DNA of 64,000 nt from Ruegeria sp. THAF57 (GCF_903914075.1 NZ_CAIWNQ010000013.1:1-64000), one strand, 5' to 3'; positions 51,900 through 60,167 are shown, counted from the stretch's first letter. Made by a program: numbers and translations. Notes: generated by a model from the letters alone, not told the origin.

Positions 51900-51994
51900 T
51901 TTTAGTTCCTCTGTCATCGGGGCGCAGCCCCGCCGGTTGTTCTTCGTGTTCACGCGTGGGGGGGCCGCGCAAGGCGGTCCCGCCGAATAAGTGG

Positions 51995-52417
51995 TCAGGA
52001 CGCCTTGACCTTGACGCCAGGCATGACATGCCCTGTCTTTTCGGCCATCAGCTCGGCCAACCGAGCCGCAAGGGCGACCGGACGAATGGCGACCTCAAGC
52101 TCGGTCAGCTTGCCGGTCTCGTCAAAGCGGATCAGGTCAACCCCTTTCAGATCACGACCGTCGATCTGGGCCGAGAACTCCAGCACCACCGACATTTCAT
52201 CTTCGTTGATGAACTCGCGGTGATAGCGGAAATTCTCGAAGATGCTCATGACCATGGGCAGGGCCGTCGAAAGCGCGACATAGCCCGTGTAGGGGTTGTG
52301 GCCAGAGGGCGAATGCAACAGCGCATCGGGATGCGCCAGATCCTTGAGAAGATCCACATCCACCGTCTCGACGAAACGGTGCCAGTCGCTCAGACCCTTC
52401 TGGATTGCCGCGTTCAT
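51995..52417 (-). CDS. NTF2/SnoaL-like protein
   Basis: This 140-residue NTF2-like fold protein has an N-terminal helix pair (SDWHRFVETVDVDLLKDLAHPDALLHSP) and curved strands (NFRYHREFINEDEMSVVLEFSAQIDGRDLKGVDLIRFDETGKLTELEVAIRP, spread over about 70-120). It begins within the stop of the preceding DsbA-like gene (4-base overlap). Polyketide-cyclase-like isomerases and steroid delta-isomerases share this fold, but catalytic Asp/Tyr assignment is not secure. Confidence 0.8.
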   Translation of the reverse strand: MNAAIQKGLSDWHRFVETVDVDLLKDLAHPDALLHSPSGHNPYTGYVALSTALPMVMSIFENFRYHREFINEDEMSVVLEFSAQIDGRDLKGVDLIRFDETGKLTELEVAIRPVALAARLAELMAEKTGHVMPGVKVKAS

Positions 52418-53037
52418 TGTGCGGCACCCGCCTGCTGGCGAACGATCTCTTCTTCGATCTGGCCCAGACGTTCCTTGCCAAAGAAGATCTCGGACCCCAC
52501 GAACACGGTCGGAATGCCGAACACCTTGCGGTCAACCGCCGCGCTGGTATTGGCCACCAACCGGTCTTTCACGTCCTGATCCTGCGTGCGGGCCAGCAGA
52601 CGCTGACCGTCCAGCCCCGCATCAGTCATCGCCTGGGCGAACACCTCCGGGTCGTCCATCTTGAGGCTTTTTTCCCACATGGCAGAGAAGCCTGCCTGGA
52701 TATAAGCGTCATGAATGCCATCCAGTTCCGCCGCCGCGGCACCGCGCATCAGCAGCAGCGTGTTGACGGGGAAATGCTTGTTGAAGACATAATCCGTAAG
52801 GTCGTATTTCTGAACGAAGCGGTTGATCTCGATCCGGTCATAATCCAGCTTGCCCTTGATCTTGGAAAAGGCAAAGGCAGGCGCCATGTTGTTGGTGGCC
52901 TTGAAAATACCGCCCAGCAAGCAGGGGATATAGTTGAATTTGACACCGGTGCGCTGTTCGATCTGCGGCACAACCTTGTGGCAGAAATAAGCGTTCGGGC
53001 TGCCGAAATCATAGATGAAGTCTACGGTCACACTCAT
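52414..53037 (-). CDS. DsbA-fold 2-hydroxychromene-2-carboxylate isomerase-like protein
   Basis: This 207-residue thioredoxin/DsbA-fold protein has VDFIYDFGSPNAYFCHKVVPQIE at the N-terminus, where Ser replaces the redox CxxC and is the glutathione-contacting Ser of HCCA isomerase/kappa-GST. VFGIPTVFVGSEIFFGKERL near 175 is the conserved cis-Pro region. The start at 53037 has GAGGAT upstream. The founding member isomerises a naphthalene-degradation intermediate with glutathione; here the substrate is unknown. It lies between an SDR and the NTF2-like gene. Confidence 0.87.
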   Translation of the reverse strand: MSVTVDFIYDFGSPNAYFCHKVVPQIEQRTGVKFNYIPCLLGGIFKATNNMAPAFAFSKIKGKLDYDRIEINRFVQKYDLTDYVFNKHFPVNTLLLMRGAAAAELDGIHDAYIQAGFSAMWEKSLKMDDPEVFAQAMTDAGLDGQRLLARTQDQDVKDRLVANTSAAVDRKVFGIPTVFVGSEIFFGKERLGQIEEEIVRQQAGAAQ

Positions 53038-53047
53038 TGGTTTATCC

Positions 53048-53785
53048 TCACCACTTTTCCGTCCAGGGCCGCAGGTCAAGCTCATGCGTCCAGGCCGTGC
53101 GCGGCTGGTGGTGCAGCATGACGTAATTCTGCGCGATGTGATCGGGGTTCAGAATGCCGTCTTTTTCGCGCAGGTCGTCCACATTGGGTACGTTGTCGCG
53201 GATAAAGTTGCTATCGATGGCCCCGTCGATGATCGTATGCGCCACGTGGATGTTCTGCGGGCCCATTTCCCGTGCCAGAGATTGCGCAAAGGCGCGCAGC
53301 GCATGTTTGGCGCTGGAGAAGGCCGAGAACATCTTGCCGCCGCGCACGCTGGCGGTTGCACCGGTAAAGATGATGGTGCCGCGACCGCGTTCCTGCATCC
53401 GTATGGCGGCCTCGCGGCCCATCAGGAAGCCTGCAAAGCACGCCATCTCCCAGACCTTGCGATAGACCCGCGCGGTGGTTTCGGTTGCCTTGAACATGAC
53501 GTTCGCGCCGATGTTGAAAACGGCGACTTCGATCGGGCCAACCTCGGCTTCGATCTTGTCGAACAGTGCGACCATGACATCTTCGTCGCGCGCATCCGCG
53601 GGAAAGGCCCGCGCATCATACCCTTCGTCACGAATGGATTGCGCCAACGCCTCCAGCTCATCGGCATGACGGTCTCGGCGCACAAGACACGTCGTAAGTC
53701 CGTCGCGTGCAAATGCCCGCGCGATGGCCGCACCGGTGTCATCACCAGCACCAATGACCAGGCAAACGCCCTTTTTTTCACCCAT
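53048..53785 (-). CDS. SDR-fold protein lacking catalytic Ser and Tyr
   Basis: This 245-residue SDR fold has a nucleotide-binding VIGAGDDTGAAIARAF near residue 10. The usual YxxxK is F-S-S-A-K (Phe156, Lys160), and the Ser thirteen residues earlier is Ala143 in TGATASVRGG. The NNAG motif is altered to FNIGA. Three canonical positions have changed, so ordinary SDR dehydrogenase chemistry is doubtful; it may bind a nucleotide without catalysis or use other residues. It is the first gene of the long leftward beta-oxidation locus, with GGAGA before the ATG. Confidence 0.82.
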   Translation of the reverse strand: MGEKKGVCLVIGAGDDTGAAIARAFARDGLTTCLVRRDRHADELEALAQSIRDEGYDARAFPADARDEDVMVALFDKIEAEVGPIEVAVFNIGANVMFKATETTARVYRKVWEMACFAGFLMGREAAIRMQERGRGTIIFTGATASVRGGKMFSAFSSAKHALRAFAQSLAREMGPQNIHVAHTIIDGAIDSNFIRDNVPNVDDLREKDGILNPDHIAQNYVMLHHQPRTAWTHELDLRPWTEKW

Positions 53786-53917
53786 TTGGATTCTCCGTCA
53801 ATTCAGTGAGAGCACACGATCAACAGGGCACAGAGGGGAACGCTTAGACACCGCAACGCGGCGTAATGTCTGATTTCCTCCCGTGACCAAAGCCAAACGT
53901 CTTGGCAACTCCCAATT

Positions 53918-53938
53918 TTGGTCCTATTTGTAAACCAT
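53918..53938. promoter_or_regulatory. Candidate HxlR operator, distal
   Basis: TTGGTCCTATTTGTAAACCAT contains GGT (53920-53922) and ACC (53934-53936) eleven bases apart. It lies 28 bases before a second, more symmetrical site of the same layout, in the divergent region between the leftward SDR operon and the rightward HxlR gene. Confidence 0.45.
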
Positions 53939-53944
53939 GAGCAG

Positions 53945-53967
53945 TTCGGTTTAGATTTTCAACCGAA
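53945..53967. promoter_or_regulatory. Candidate HxlR operator, proximal
   Basis: TTCGGTT (53945-53951) and AACCGAA (53961-53967) form a perfect inverted repeat around nine bases, again with GGT-N11-ACC at the core. It lies 34-56 bases before the HxlR start at 54001. With the distal site it makes a tandem pair with centres 28 bases apart. Confidence 0.6.
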
Positions 53968-54000
53968 TTATGCAGCAAAGCAATTGTGACGTTGGGGTAC

Positions 54001-54546
54001 ATGGTAGGTAAACACAAACAGACTTGTTCCATCGCAGGGTTCCTGAACCTGTTTGGAGATGCTTGGACCCTGCTGATCGTGCGCGAAGCATTCTATGGAA
54101 CTACACGGTTTTCGGATTTTCAGCGCCGCACCGGAGCGGCCAAAAACCTGTTGTCGGACCGGCTGTCAAAGCTGGTTGACCATGAAATTCTGGAAAAGGT
54201 GGATATCGGCGCGACCGGTGCACACTATGTTTATAACCTCACCGCAAAAGGCCAGAGCCTGAAGCCGCTGCTGGCCTCTATCATCGTCTGGAGCAATGAG
54301 CATCTCTACCCGGATGGCCAGGAACCGACACTTGTTCTGAGCCGCGAAACCGGTGAGGTCGTGCACAGTTTTGAGATGAAGTTCGATTCTCTTCAGCCGC
54401 ATGTGGCACAGGATTTGGATGTGGTCGCAGGCCCCGGAGCAAACGAAGCCACAAGAAAGCGGCTTACGGTTGGACCGTGGCCAGCGTCCCAACGTGGACC
54501 CGAAAACGAAACCGAAGAAACACCAGAATTGAAGAAAGAAGCTTAA
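54001..54546 (+). CDS. HxlR-family winged-helix regulator with C-terminal extension
   Basis: This 181-residue paralogue of the HxlR protein at 4440 has CSIAGFLNLFGDAWTLLIVRE, then FQRRTGAAKNLLSDRLSKL and YNLTAKGQSLKPLL in residues about 9-100. An extension follows with LDVVAGPGANEATRKRL, matching GPGA-S/N-x-x-T-R of the first. The last 20 residues are acidic and lysine-rich. The ATG at 54001 (after GGGG) is favoured over a GTG at 53986. It is divergent from the SDR/beta-oxidation locus and one base ahead of the flavoprotein gene, so it probably controls one or both. Confidence 0.88.
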   Translation: MVGKHKQTCSIAGFLNLFGDAWTLLIVREAFYGTTRFSDFQRRTGAAKNLLSDRLSKLVDHEILEKVDIGATGAHYVYNLTAKGQSLKPLLASIIVWSNEHLYPDGQEPTLVLSRETGEVVHSFEMKFDSLQPHVAQDLDVVAGPGANEATRKRLTVGPWPASQRGPENETEETPELKKEA

Positions 54547-54547
54547 A

Positions 54548-55525
54548 TTGTCTCTTCCTAGCACTTTGTCTGAAAAACTGCGGCTACCCGTTGTTGCGGC
54601 ACCCCTTTTTATTATTTCGAACCCGGATCTTGTTATCGAACAATGCAAAGCAGGGATTGTGGGATCCTTCCCGTCGCTCAATGCGCGCGGAGAGGAAAGC
54701 TTTGAAAGCTGGCTGATACAGATTACCGAAGCACTGGCCGCCCATGATGCGGAAAATCCTGACAGCCCGGCCGCGCCATTTGCCGTCAACCTGATCGTGC
54801 ACCGCTCGAACAACCGGCTTGAGGAAGATCTGGCGCTGTGCGTGAAATACAAGGTCCCGCTTATCATCACGTCGCTGGGCGCGCGCCCCGAAATCAACGA
54901 GGCGATTCATTCCTATGGCGGCATCGTGCTGCACGATATCATCGACAACAGCTTTGCCAGGAAAGCCATCGACAAAGGGGCCGACGGGATCATTGCCGTC
55001 GCCGCCGGTGCCGGGGGCCATGCGGGCACGCAATCGCCGCTGGCCCTGATTCAGGAAATCCGCGAATGGTTCGATGGGCCGCTGCTGCTGTCGGGGGCCA
55101 TCGGGTCCGGTGCGTCCATTCTGGCGGCGCAGGCCGCAGGAGCAGATCTGGGCTATATCGGTTCGGCTTTCATCGCCACGACCGAGGCGCGGGCGGTTCA
55201 GGGGTACAAGGACTGCATCGCAGCATCCAGCGCCAAGGATATCGTGTATTCCAACCTGTTCACGGGAGTTCACGGCAACTACCTCAAACCTTCGATCGAA
55301 GCTGCGGGGATGGATCCCAACAACCTGCCCGAAAGCGACCCTTCCAAGATGGATTTCGGGTCCGGCGGGAATTCGGACAAAAAAGCCTGGAAAGACATCT
55401 GGGGCGCGGGTCAGGGGATTGGCGCGGTCAAAGAAGTGCTTTCCACTGCGGATCTGGTGGCCCGCCTGTCGGCGGAATACCACGCGGCGTTTTCGTCTTT
55501 GTCGTCTTCCTATAAAGCGAACTGA
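54548..55525 (+). CDS. Nitronate monooxygenase-like FMN protein (copy 2)
   Basis: This 325-residue TIM-barrel flavoprotein starts at TTG (54548), one base after the HxlR stop; AAGAAG lies before it and no better start fits the family N-terminus (KLRLPVVAAPLFIISNPDLVIEQCKAGIVGSFPSLNARG). ADGIIAVAAGAGGHAGTQSP near residue 140 carries the Gly-rich FMN region with the catalytic-His position; GAIGSGASILAAQAAGADLGYIGSAF follows near 185. It is not close in sequence to copy 1. The pairing with HxlR suggests induction by its substrate. Confidence 0.88.
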   Translation: MSLPSTLSEKLRLPVVAAPLFIISNPDLVIEQCKAGIVGSFPSLNARGEESFESWLIQITEALAAHDAENPDSPAAPFAVNLIVHRSNNRLEEDLALCVKYKVPLIITSLGARPEINEAIHSYGGIVLHDIIDNSFARKAIDKGADGIIAVAAGAGGHAGTQSPLALIQEIREWFDGPLLLSGAIGSGASILAAQAAGADLGYIGSAFIATTEARAVQGYKDCIAASSAKDIVYSNLFTGVHGNYLKPSIEAAGMDPNNLPESDPSKMDFGSGGNSDKKAWKDIWGAGQGIGAVKEVLSTADLVARLSAEYHAAFSSLSSSYKAN

Positions 55526-55540
55526 TCAACTGAAAGTCCG

Positions 55541-55566
55541 TCCCGTAAAGTGGAATGCGGGATTTT
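55541..55566 (+). terminator. Probable terminator after HxlR-flavoprotein operon
   Basis: TCCCG-N12-CGGGA followed by TTTT lies 16 bases after the flavoprotein stop. A second stem AAGGGGC / GCCCCTT (55577-55603) sits just beyond and could serve the convergent antiporter gene. Confidence 0.5.
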
Positions 55567-55645
55567 GGAACAGACCAAGGGGCCGTAATAGATGCTGCCC
55601 CTTTCTGCGCAATACATCGCGCCACTTATGTTGTGAGAATACGGG

Positions 55646-57082
55646 CTATTCGGCGGGTACAGGCTTTTTCGCGTCTAATTCACCCTGCTCTGGCTCAATT
55701 TTCCAGATTGTCCACCCCATGAACCCGAACACAAGCGTCACCAGCGGCGAAAGCCAGCAAAAGAACGCGAATGGCAGGTAGGCGAGAGTCGCAACACCAA
55801 GAGTGGCCGCCTGATATGCTCCGCCGGAGTTCCAGGGAACCAAATTCGCAGTCACAGTTGCCGAATCCTCGACCGCGCGGGACAGGTTTTCCGGGGCCAG
55901 ACCGCGATCACTGTAGGCCTGCGCGTAGGTGCGGGCGCCCATGACGATGGCCATATATTGATCGCACAAGACCATGTTTGCACCGATACTCGTAAATACG
56001 GTCGACGCAATCAAACCCCCGTCTGATTTCACCTTGGACAGAATTTTATCGGCAATGGCCTTAAGCTGGTTCGTCCGCTCCATGACACCGCCAAACATCA
56101 TCGCAACAATAACCAGGCTGATGGTGTACATCATCGAATCCATGCCACCACGAGACAGCAGGCTGTCGACATCTTCATTGCCGGTCGTGGCCTCATACCC
56201 TCCGAAGGCGGCGTTCACCAACGCGCCGTAATCGGCCCCTTGCATCCCAACGGCCAATATCGCTCCCGCAATGACACCCAGTGTTATCCCGGGAATCGCA
56301 GGCATCTTGCGATACGACACGAACAGCACAATCAGGGGCGGCAGGACCATTGCGATATTGATCGTAAAGTTCTCATCCAGCACCGTCAGAATGGTCGAGA
56401 TCCGCTCGATGTTTTCGGCCCCGCCCGAATAGGACAGACCCAGGATCGTTTCGATAATCAAGGTCAGCGTGATCGAAACACCAGTGGTGTATGACATGTG
56501 CTTGATATGCGTGAACAGATCGGTTCCCGCCAATGCCGGCGCCATGTTGGTGGTGTCGGACAGCGGGGACATCTTGTCACCAAAATAGGCACCGGACAGC
56601 ACAGCACCTGCAACCAAAGGCAGGGGAAAACCTAGACCGGCCCCAACCCCCATGAGAGCAACACCGATTGTCCCGGTCGTACCCCAGCTTGTGCCTGTCG
56701 CCAGAGAGGTCACTGCGCAAATAAGTACCGTTGCAGGCAGAAATATGGACGGAGACAGGATGGTCAGCCCATAATAGATCAGCGTTGGAACAACACCGCT
56801 TAGGACCCAGACCCCGATCAAAATGCCGACGATGATCAGAATGATCGTTGCCGGCAGCGCATTTGTAATACCGCGCACCATGCCGTTCTGAATATTCTGC
56901 CAGCTAAAACCACAGCGAAGCGCGACAAGCGAAGCAGCAAAAACGCCAAGTAGCATCGGAATATGCGGATCAAGCCCATAAAATACGATCGAAACGCTGA
57001 TGCCGACGACAAGTGAGAAAAGCGATATCATCGCCTCCCAAAAATGCGGCATTCGAGCGCCTTCTGGAATGTCTGTTTTCAA
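55646..57082 (-). CDS. NhaC-family Na+/H+ antiporter-like protein
   Basis: This 478-residue membrane protein has about eleven to twelve helices. NhaC hallmarks are TSLATGTSWGTTGTIGVAL near residue 128 and GDKMSPLSDTTNMAPALAG near 175. The start is inferred as TTG at 57082, because AGGAGG lies eight bases before it; another TTG at 57115 is in frame but lacks a ribosome site. NhaC members exchange Na+ for H+, and some move malate/lactate or amino-acid-related solutes. Its divergent Lrp/AsnC neighbour favours an amino-acid-linked role. Confidence 0.87.
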   Translation of the reverse strand: MKTDIPEGARMPHFWEAMISLFSLVVGISVSIVFYGLDPHIPMLLGVFAASLVALRCGFSWQNIQNGMVRGITNALPATIILIIVGILIGVWVLSGVVPTLIYYGLTILSPSIFLPATVLICAVTSLATGTSWGTTGTIGVALMGVGAGLGFPLPLVAGAVLSGAYFGDKMSPLSDTTNMAPALAGTDLFTHIKHMSYTTGVSITLTLIIETILGLSYSGGAENIERISTILTVLDENFTINIAMVLPPLIVLFVSYRKMPAIPGITLGVIAGAILAVGMQGADYGALVNAAFGGYEATTGNEDVDSLLSRGGMDSMMYTISLVIVAMMFGGVMERTNQLKAIADKILSKVKSDGGLIASTVFTSIGANMVLCDQYMAIVMGARTYAQAYSDRGLAPENLSRAVEDSATVTANLVPWNSGGAYQAATLGVATLAYLPFAFFCWLSPLVTLVFGFMGWTIWKIEPEQGELDAKKPVPAE

Positions 57083-57235
57083 GCCCTTGTCCTCCTGCTG
57101 GGTGTTCCTCGCCAAATGAAACTTGCGGTTGGGGGGGTGCTCTTCTTTCCTATACTTTCTAATTCGTACTGTTTTGAGGGCGCTTTTTGTGCAATATGTC
57201 GATCTTACTTACATACTGAAGGAGGAATTCTTCGT

Positions 57236-57667
57236 TTGGACGAAAAGGATCATCAAATTATTTCCGAGCTGCGACGGAATGCGCGCGTTTCGCTGTCGGC
57301 TTTGGCATCAGTCACCGGATTGTCTCGAGTGACCGTCCGATCCCGCATGGACCGGTTGGTCGAATCCGGTGTGATCCTGGGTTTCACGATCAACCTGAAG
57401 GACGATCTGAGAAAAATCCCGATCCGAGGCATGACAATGTTGGGGATCGAAGGCGTTGGAACCGAAAGGATCAAGCGAACACTGCGCGGGTTTCCCGAGG
57501 TGATCGCCATCCACGCGACAAACGGGAAATGGGACTTGATTGTCGAGACCGGGACACAAACGGTCGAAGATCTGGATGTTGTGCTTGGTAAAATTCGTCG
57601 TATTCAGGGTGTTCGTGATAGTGAGACGAATTTGCTCTTGTCCACCCAGATGAATATTGACGTGTGA
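57236..57667 (+). CDS. Lrp/AsnC-family transcriptional regulator
   Basis: This 143-residue regulator has the AsnC-type helix-turn-helix at about residues 3-62 (DEKDHQIISELRRNARVSLSALASVTGLSRVTVRSRMDRL) and a RAM domain (about 68-140; FPEVIAIHATNGKWDLIVETG). The start is inferred as TTG at 57236, ten bases after GGAGG, which gives the family N-terminus; longer frames reach into the upstream leader. It is divergent from the NhaC-type transporter, its likely target, with an amino acid or relative as effector. Confidence 0.87.
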   Translation: MDEKDHQIISELRRNARVSLSALASVTGLSRVTVRSRMDRLVESGVILGFTINLKDDLRKIPIRGMTMLGIEGVGTERIKRTLRGFPEVIAIHATNGKWDLIVETGTQTVEDLDVVLGKIRRIQGVRDSETNLLLSTQMNIDV

Positions 57668-57738
57668 TTGCCCGGGATTAGCCGGGCGCGGCCAAGCCCT
57701 GCAGTTCAAACTTAGCCCTGCCGTCACGGGCGGCCGAT

Positions 57739-57770
57739 GCAGAGCACGGCGAATATAGGCCGTGCTCTGC
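57739..57770. other. Perfect 12-bp hairpin between convergent genes
   Basis: GCAGAGCACGGC-N8-GCCGTGCTCTGC is a perfect inverted repeat eleven bases from the stop of the TRAP binding-protein gene. A smaller stem GCCCGG/CCGGGC (57670-57687) follows the AsnC stop. Neither has a U-tract. They may terminate the convergent transcripts or protect mRNA ends. Confidence 0.5.
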
Positions 57771-57781
57771 CTGTTATTGTC

Positions 57782-58843
57782 TTATGACAAACCACGCAGT
57801 CTTTGGAATTCGTGCAGCATCTCGCCGACACGACCGCAGTACTCTGGATCCTTGGCCGAGAATTCATCCACGACCTCCAGCGAATAGCGGCGCAGATCCT
57901 CTTGAGTCTGATCGTCAAGGCTGGTCAGTTCACCACCCATTTCCTCGACGAATTTCTTCTTGAACAACATGTCCCGGTACACGAAATGTGCACTTGCATC
58001 AGCGGACGTGGCACGCACGACTTCGTTGACTGTTGCCTTGAGGTCATCCCCCAAACTGTCCCACGCCTTGAGGCCCGCAAAGACTTCGCCATTCATGTGG
58101 CCCAGCAGGTCCGGTTCCGCGATATATTTGTTCACTTCCTGCAGGTTCATGCCCCAGCCTGTTGCGGTTGAGCCCCAATGCGCGCCCTCGGCAACACCCG
58201 TTTGCAACGCCTGATACAGCTCGCCTCCGGGGATGGACACAGGGGACGCACCCATTTTGGTGAATACAAGGGCCGCCGGTCCTGTTGAACGAACGCGCCA
58301 TCCTGCAAAGTCTTCCGTGGTTCGTAGCGGGCGATTGGAATACAGAGTCAGACCGGAATAGGACACCGGGCCGATCTGGAAAACGCCCTGTTCGGCATAG
58401 GCCTCGCGGATGACGTCCAGCGCACCCATTTCATACATGAATGCGGCCATCTCCTCGTGTTTGGACCAAGCCCCGATATGCCCGTTCAGATGGCCTGCCA
58501 CCGGGATACGACCGATCCAATAGGCCGGATAGATGAATGCGCTTTCCAAAAGACCTCGGCGCACGGCATTCAGAACCTCACCCGTCGGAACGATCCCGTT
58601 ACTTTGTACAGGGGTGATCGTCAGCTCGCCGTTGGTTGCTTGCGTAATGCGTTCGCAGAACTTGACGAACACCTCTTCGTAATACCAGTTGCCCGTCGGC
58701 CAGTGGGTTTGCATACGCCAGGTCAGGTTTCCGGCCGCGATGGCGGCTGGCGCAGCCAGCACTGAACCGGTCGCTGCGGCTGCCGCCGTGGATGCGGTGG
58801 CGGTCAGGAAACCGCGGCGGGAAGTTTTGGTGTTGTCCGTCAT
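57782..58843 (-). CDS. TRAP transporter solute-binding protein with Tat signal
   Basis: This 353-residue binding protein has a twin-arginine leader (SRRGFL at residues 8-13, Ala-rich hydrophobic stretch to about 37). The mature part starts NLTWRMQTHWPTGNWYYEEVF and has RPLRTTEDFAGWRVRSTG near 170 and LYQALQTGVAEGAHWGS near 205, as in the DctP/DctP7 types for oxoacids and hydroxyacids. The Tat signal means it is exported folded. It ends the operon with two permeases, a kinase-like protein, a ligase and an acyl-CoA dehydrogenase. Confidence 0.9.
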   Translation of the reverse strand: MTDNTKTSRRGFLTATASTAAAAATGSVLAAPAAIAAGNLTWRMQTHWPTGNWYYEEVFVKFCERITQATNGELTITPVQSNGIVPTGEVLNAVRRGLLESAFIYPAYWIGRIPVAGHLNGHIGAWSKHEEMAAFMYEMGALDVIREAYAEQGVFQIGPVSYSGLTLYSNRPLRTTEDFAGWRVRSTGPAALVFTKMGASPVSIPGGELYQALQTGVAEGAHWGSTATGWGMNLQEVNKYIAEPDLLGHMNGEVFAGLKAWDSLGDDLKATVNEVVRATSADASAHFVYRDMLFKKKFVEEMGGELTSLDDQTQEDLRRYSLEVVDEFSAKDPEYCGRVGEMLHEFQRLRGLS

Positions 58844-58871
58844 GTTATCTCCTCCTGGGTGACAGAAATTA

Positions 58872-60167
58872 TTAACCGTTTGTGAAATGTGTGATGATTT
58901 CGGGGAACACGAAGATCAGCGTGCCAGTCGACAGCATAAGCACCAGATAGGGCAGAACTGCGCTGTAAATCTGGGTGATAGGCGTTCTGGGACTGAGCGT
59001 TTTCAGGTAGAACAGGTTGTAGCCGAAAGGCGGCGAGATATAGCCGATGCACAGGTTTAGTTGGAACAGCACACAGAACCAGATCGGGTCCACACCCAGA
59101 CCGGCAACGATGGGATAGAAAATCGGCAACACCAGCAAAATGATGCCAATCGGATCCAGAAACATCCCAAGGATCAGCGTCACCGCCTGCATCAGCAAGA
59201 TCATCACCCATGGCTCAATGTCCATGCCACGCAGGGCGCTCTGCAAAAAAGCGGTGCCGCCCCCGCTGCCGTAGATTGCGGTAAAGGCCGAAGCCCCGAA
59301 CACGATCCACAGCACCATCCCGGTGACAGTGGCCGAGGAATGGCTGACCTCTTTGATATAAGTCCAGGTCAGCTCACCGCGAATGGCGACCGAAAGGGTC
59401 ACGGCGGCGGCCCCAACGGCGGCGGCCTCGGTCGGGGTGGCGATGCCGGCAAAGATCGACACCAGTACCGACAGAATGACCAAAAGCGGCAGGATTACCG
59501 ATTGCAAGGACGCAAGGCGCTCCGACCAAGGCGCGCGCTCCGCAGCCGGAGGGGCAAGACTGGTATTGGTCGTCGCCTTGAACAGGACATAGATCAGGAA
59601 CACGCCAAGCAAGATTAAACCCGCAACCATACCGCCCAGAAACAGCTTGCCGACCGATTGACCGGTTTGCATGCCGATCAGAATAAGCGTGATGGATGGC
59701 GGGATGATGATGCCTAACGTACCCGAGGCCCCAATTGTCCCCAGCACGAAGTTGCGGTCATAGCCGCGTTGGTCCATGGCCGGGATCCCAACCATTCCCG
59801 TGGTAATCGTCGAGGCGGCGCAACTGCCGGTCATCGCGGACAAAGTTGCGGCAAAGCCCGACGTGCCAACAAGCAACCCACCGGGCATCCGTCCCGACCA
59901 TAGATGGAAGGCGTGGTACAGATCCTCGGCGATGCGCGATCTTGCAAGGGCCACCCCGATGAACACGAAAAAAGGGATGGACGACAGAAGGATCGACCAC
60001 ATCCCGCCGAACATTGTCGAAACGATGGAATACATGCCGTTCGGACCGAACATGATATAGCCGAAGACCACAGCCGTTCCGCCCATGGCGAAAGCCAGCG
60101 ATACGCCGCAGATGATGGCAACCAGCACCATGCCGAACATACCAAGCGTCAGCAATTCAGGTGTCAT
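58872..60167 (-). CDS. TRAP transporter large permease subunit (DctM-type)
   Basis: This 431-residue large permease has about twelve helices and the DctM motifs GFAATLSAMTGSCAASTITTG, GASGTLGIIIPPSITLILIGMQT and LCIGYISPPFGYNLFYLK. The start at 60167 overlaps the small-subunit stop by four bases; upstream in-frame sequence is shadow of that gene. It imports the ligand of the Tat-exported binding protein. Confidence 0.92.
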   Translation of the reverse strand: MTPELLTLGMFGMVLVAIICGVSLAFAMGGTAVVFGYIMFGPNGMYSIVSTMFGGMWSILLSSIPFFVFIGVALARSRIAEDLYHAFHLWSGRMPGGLLVGTSGFAATLSAMTGSCAASTITTGMVGIPAMDQRGYDRNFVLGTIGASGTLGIIIPPSITLILIGMQTGQSVGKLFLGGMVAGLILLGVFLIYVLFKATTNTSLAPPAAERAPWSERLASLQSVILPLLVILSVLVSIFAGIATPTEAAAVGAAAVTLSVAIRGELTWTYIKEVSHSSATVTGMVLWIVFGASAFTAIYGSGGGTAFLQSALRGMDIEPWVMILLMQAVTLILGMFLDPIGIILLVLPIFYPIVAGLGVDPIWFCVLFQLNLCIGYISPPFGYNLFYLKTLSPRTPITQIYSAVLPYLVLMLSTGTLIFVFPEIITHFTNG

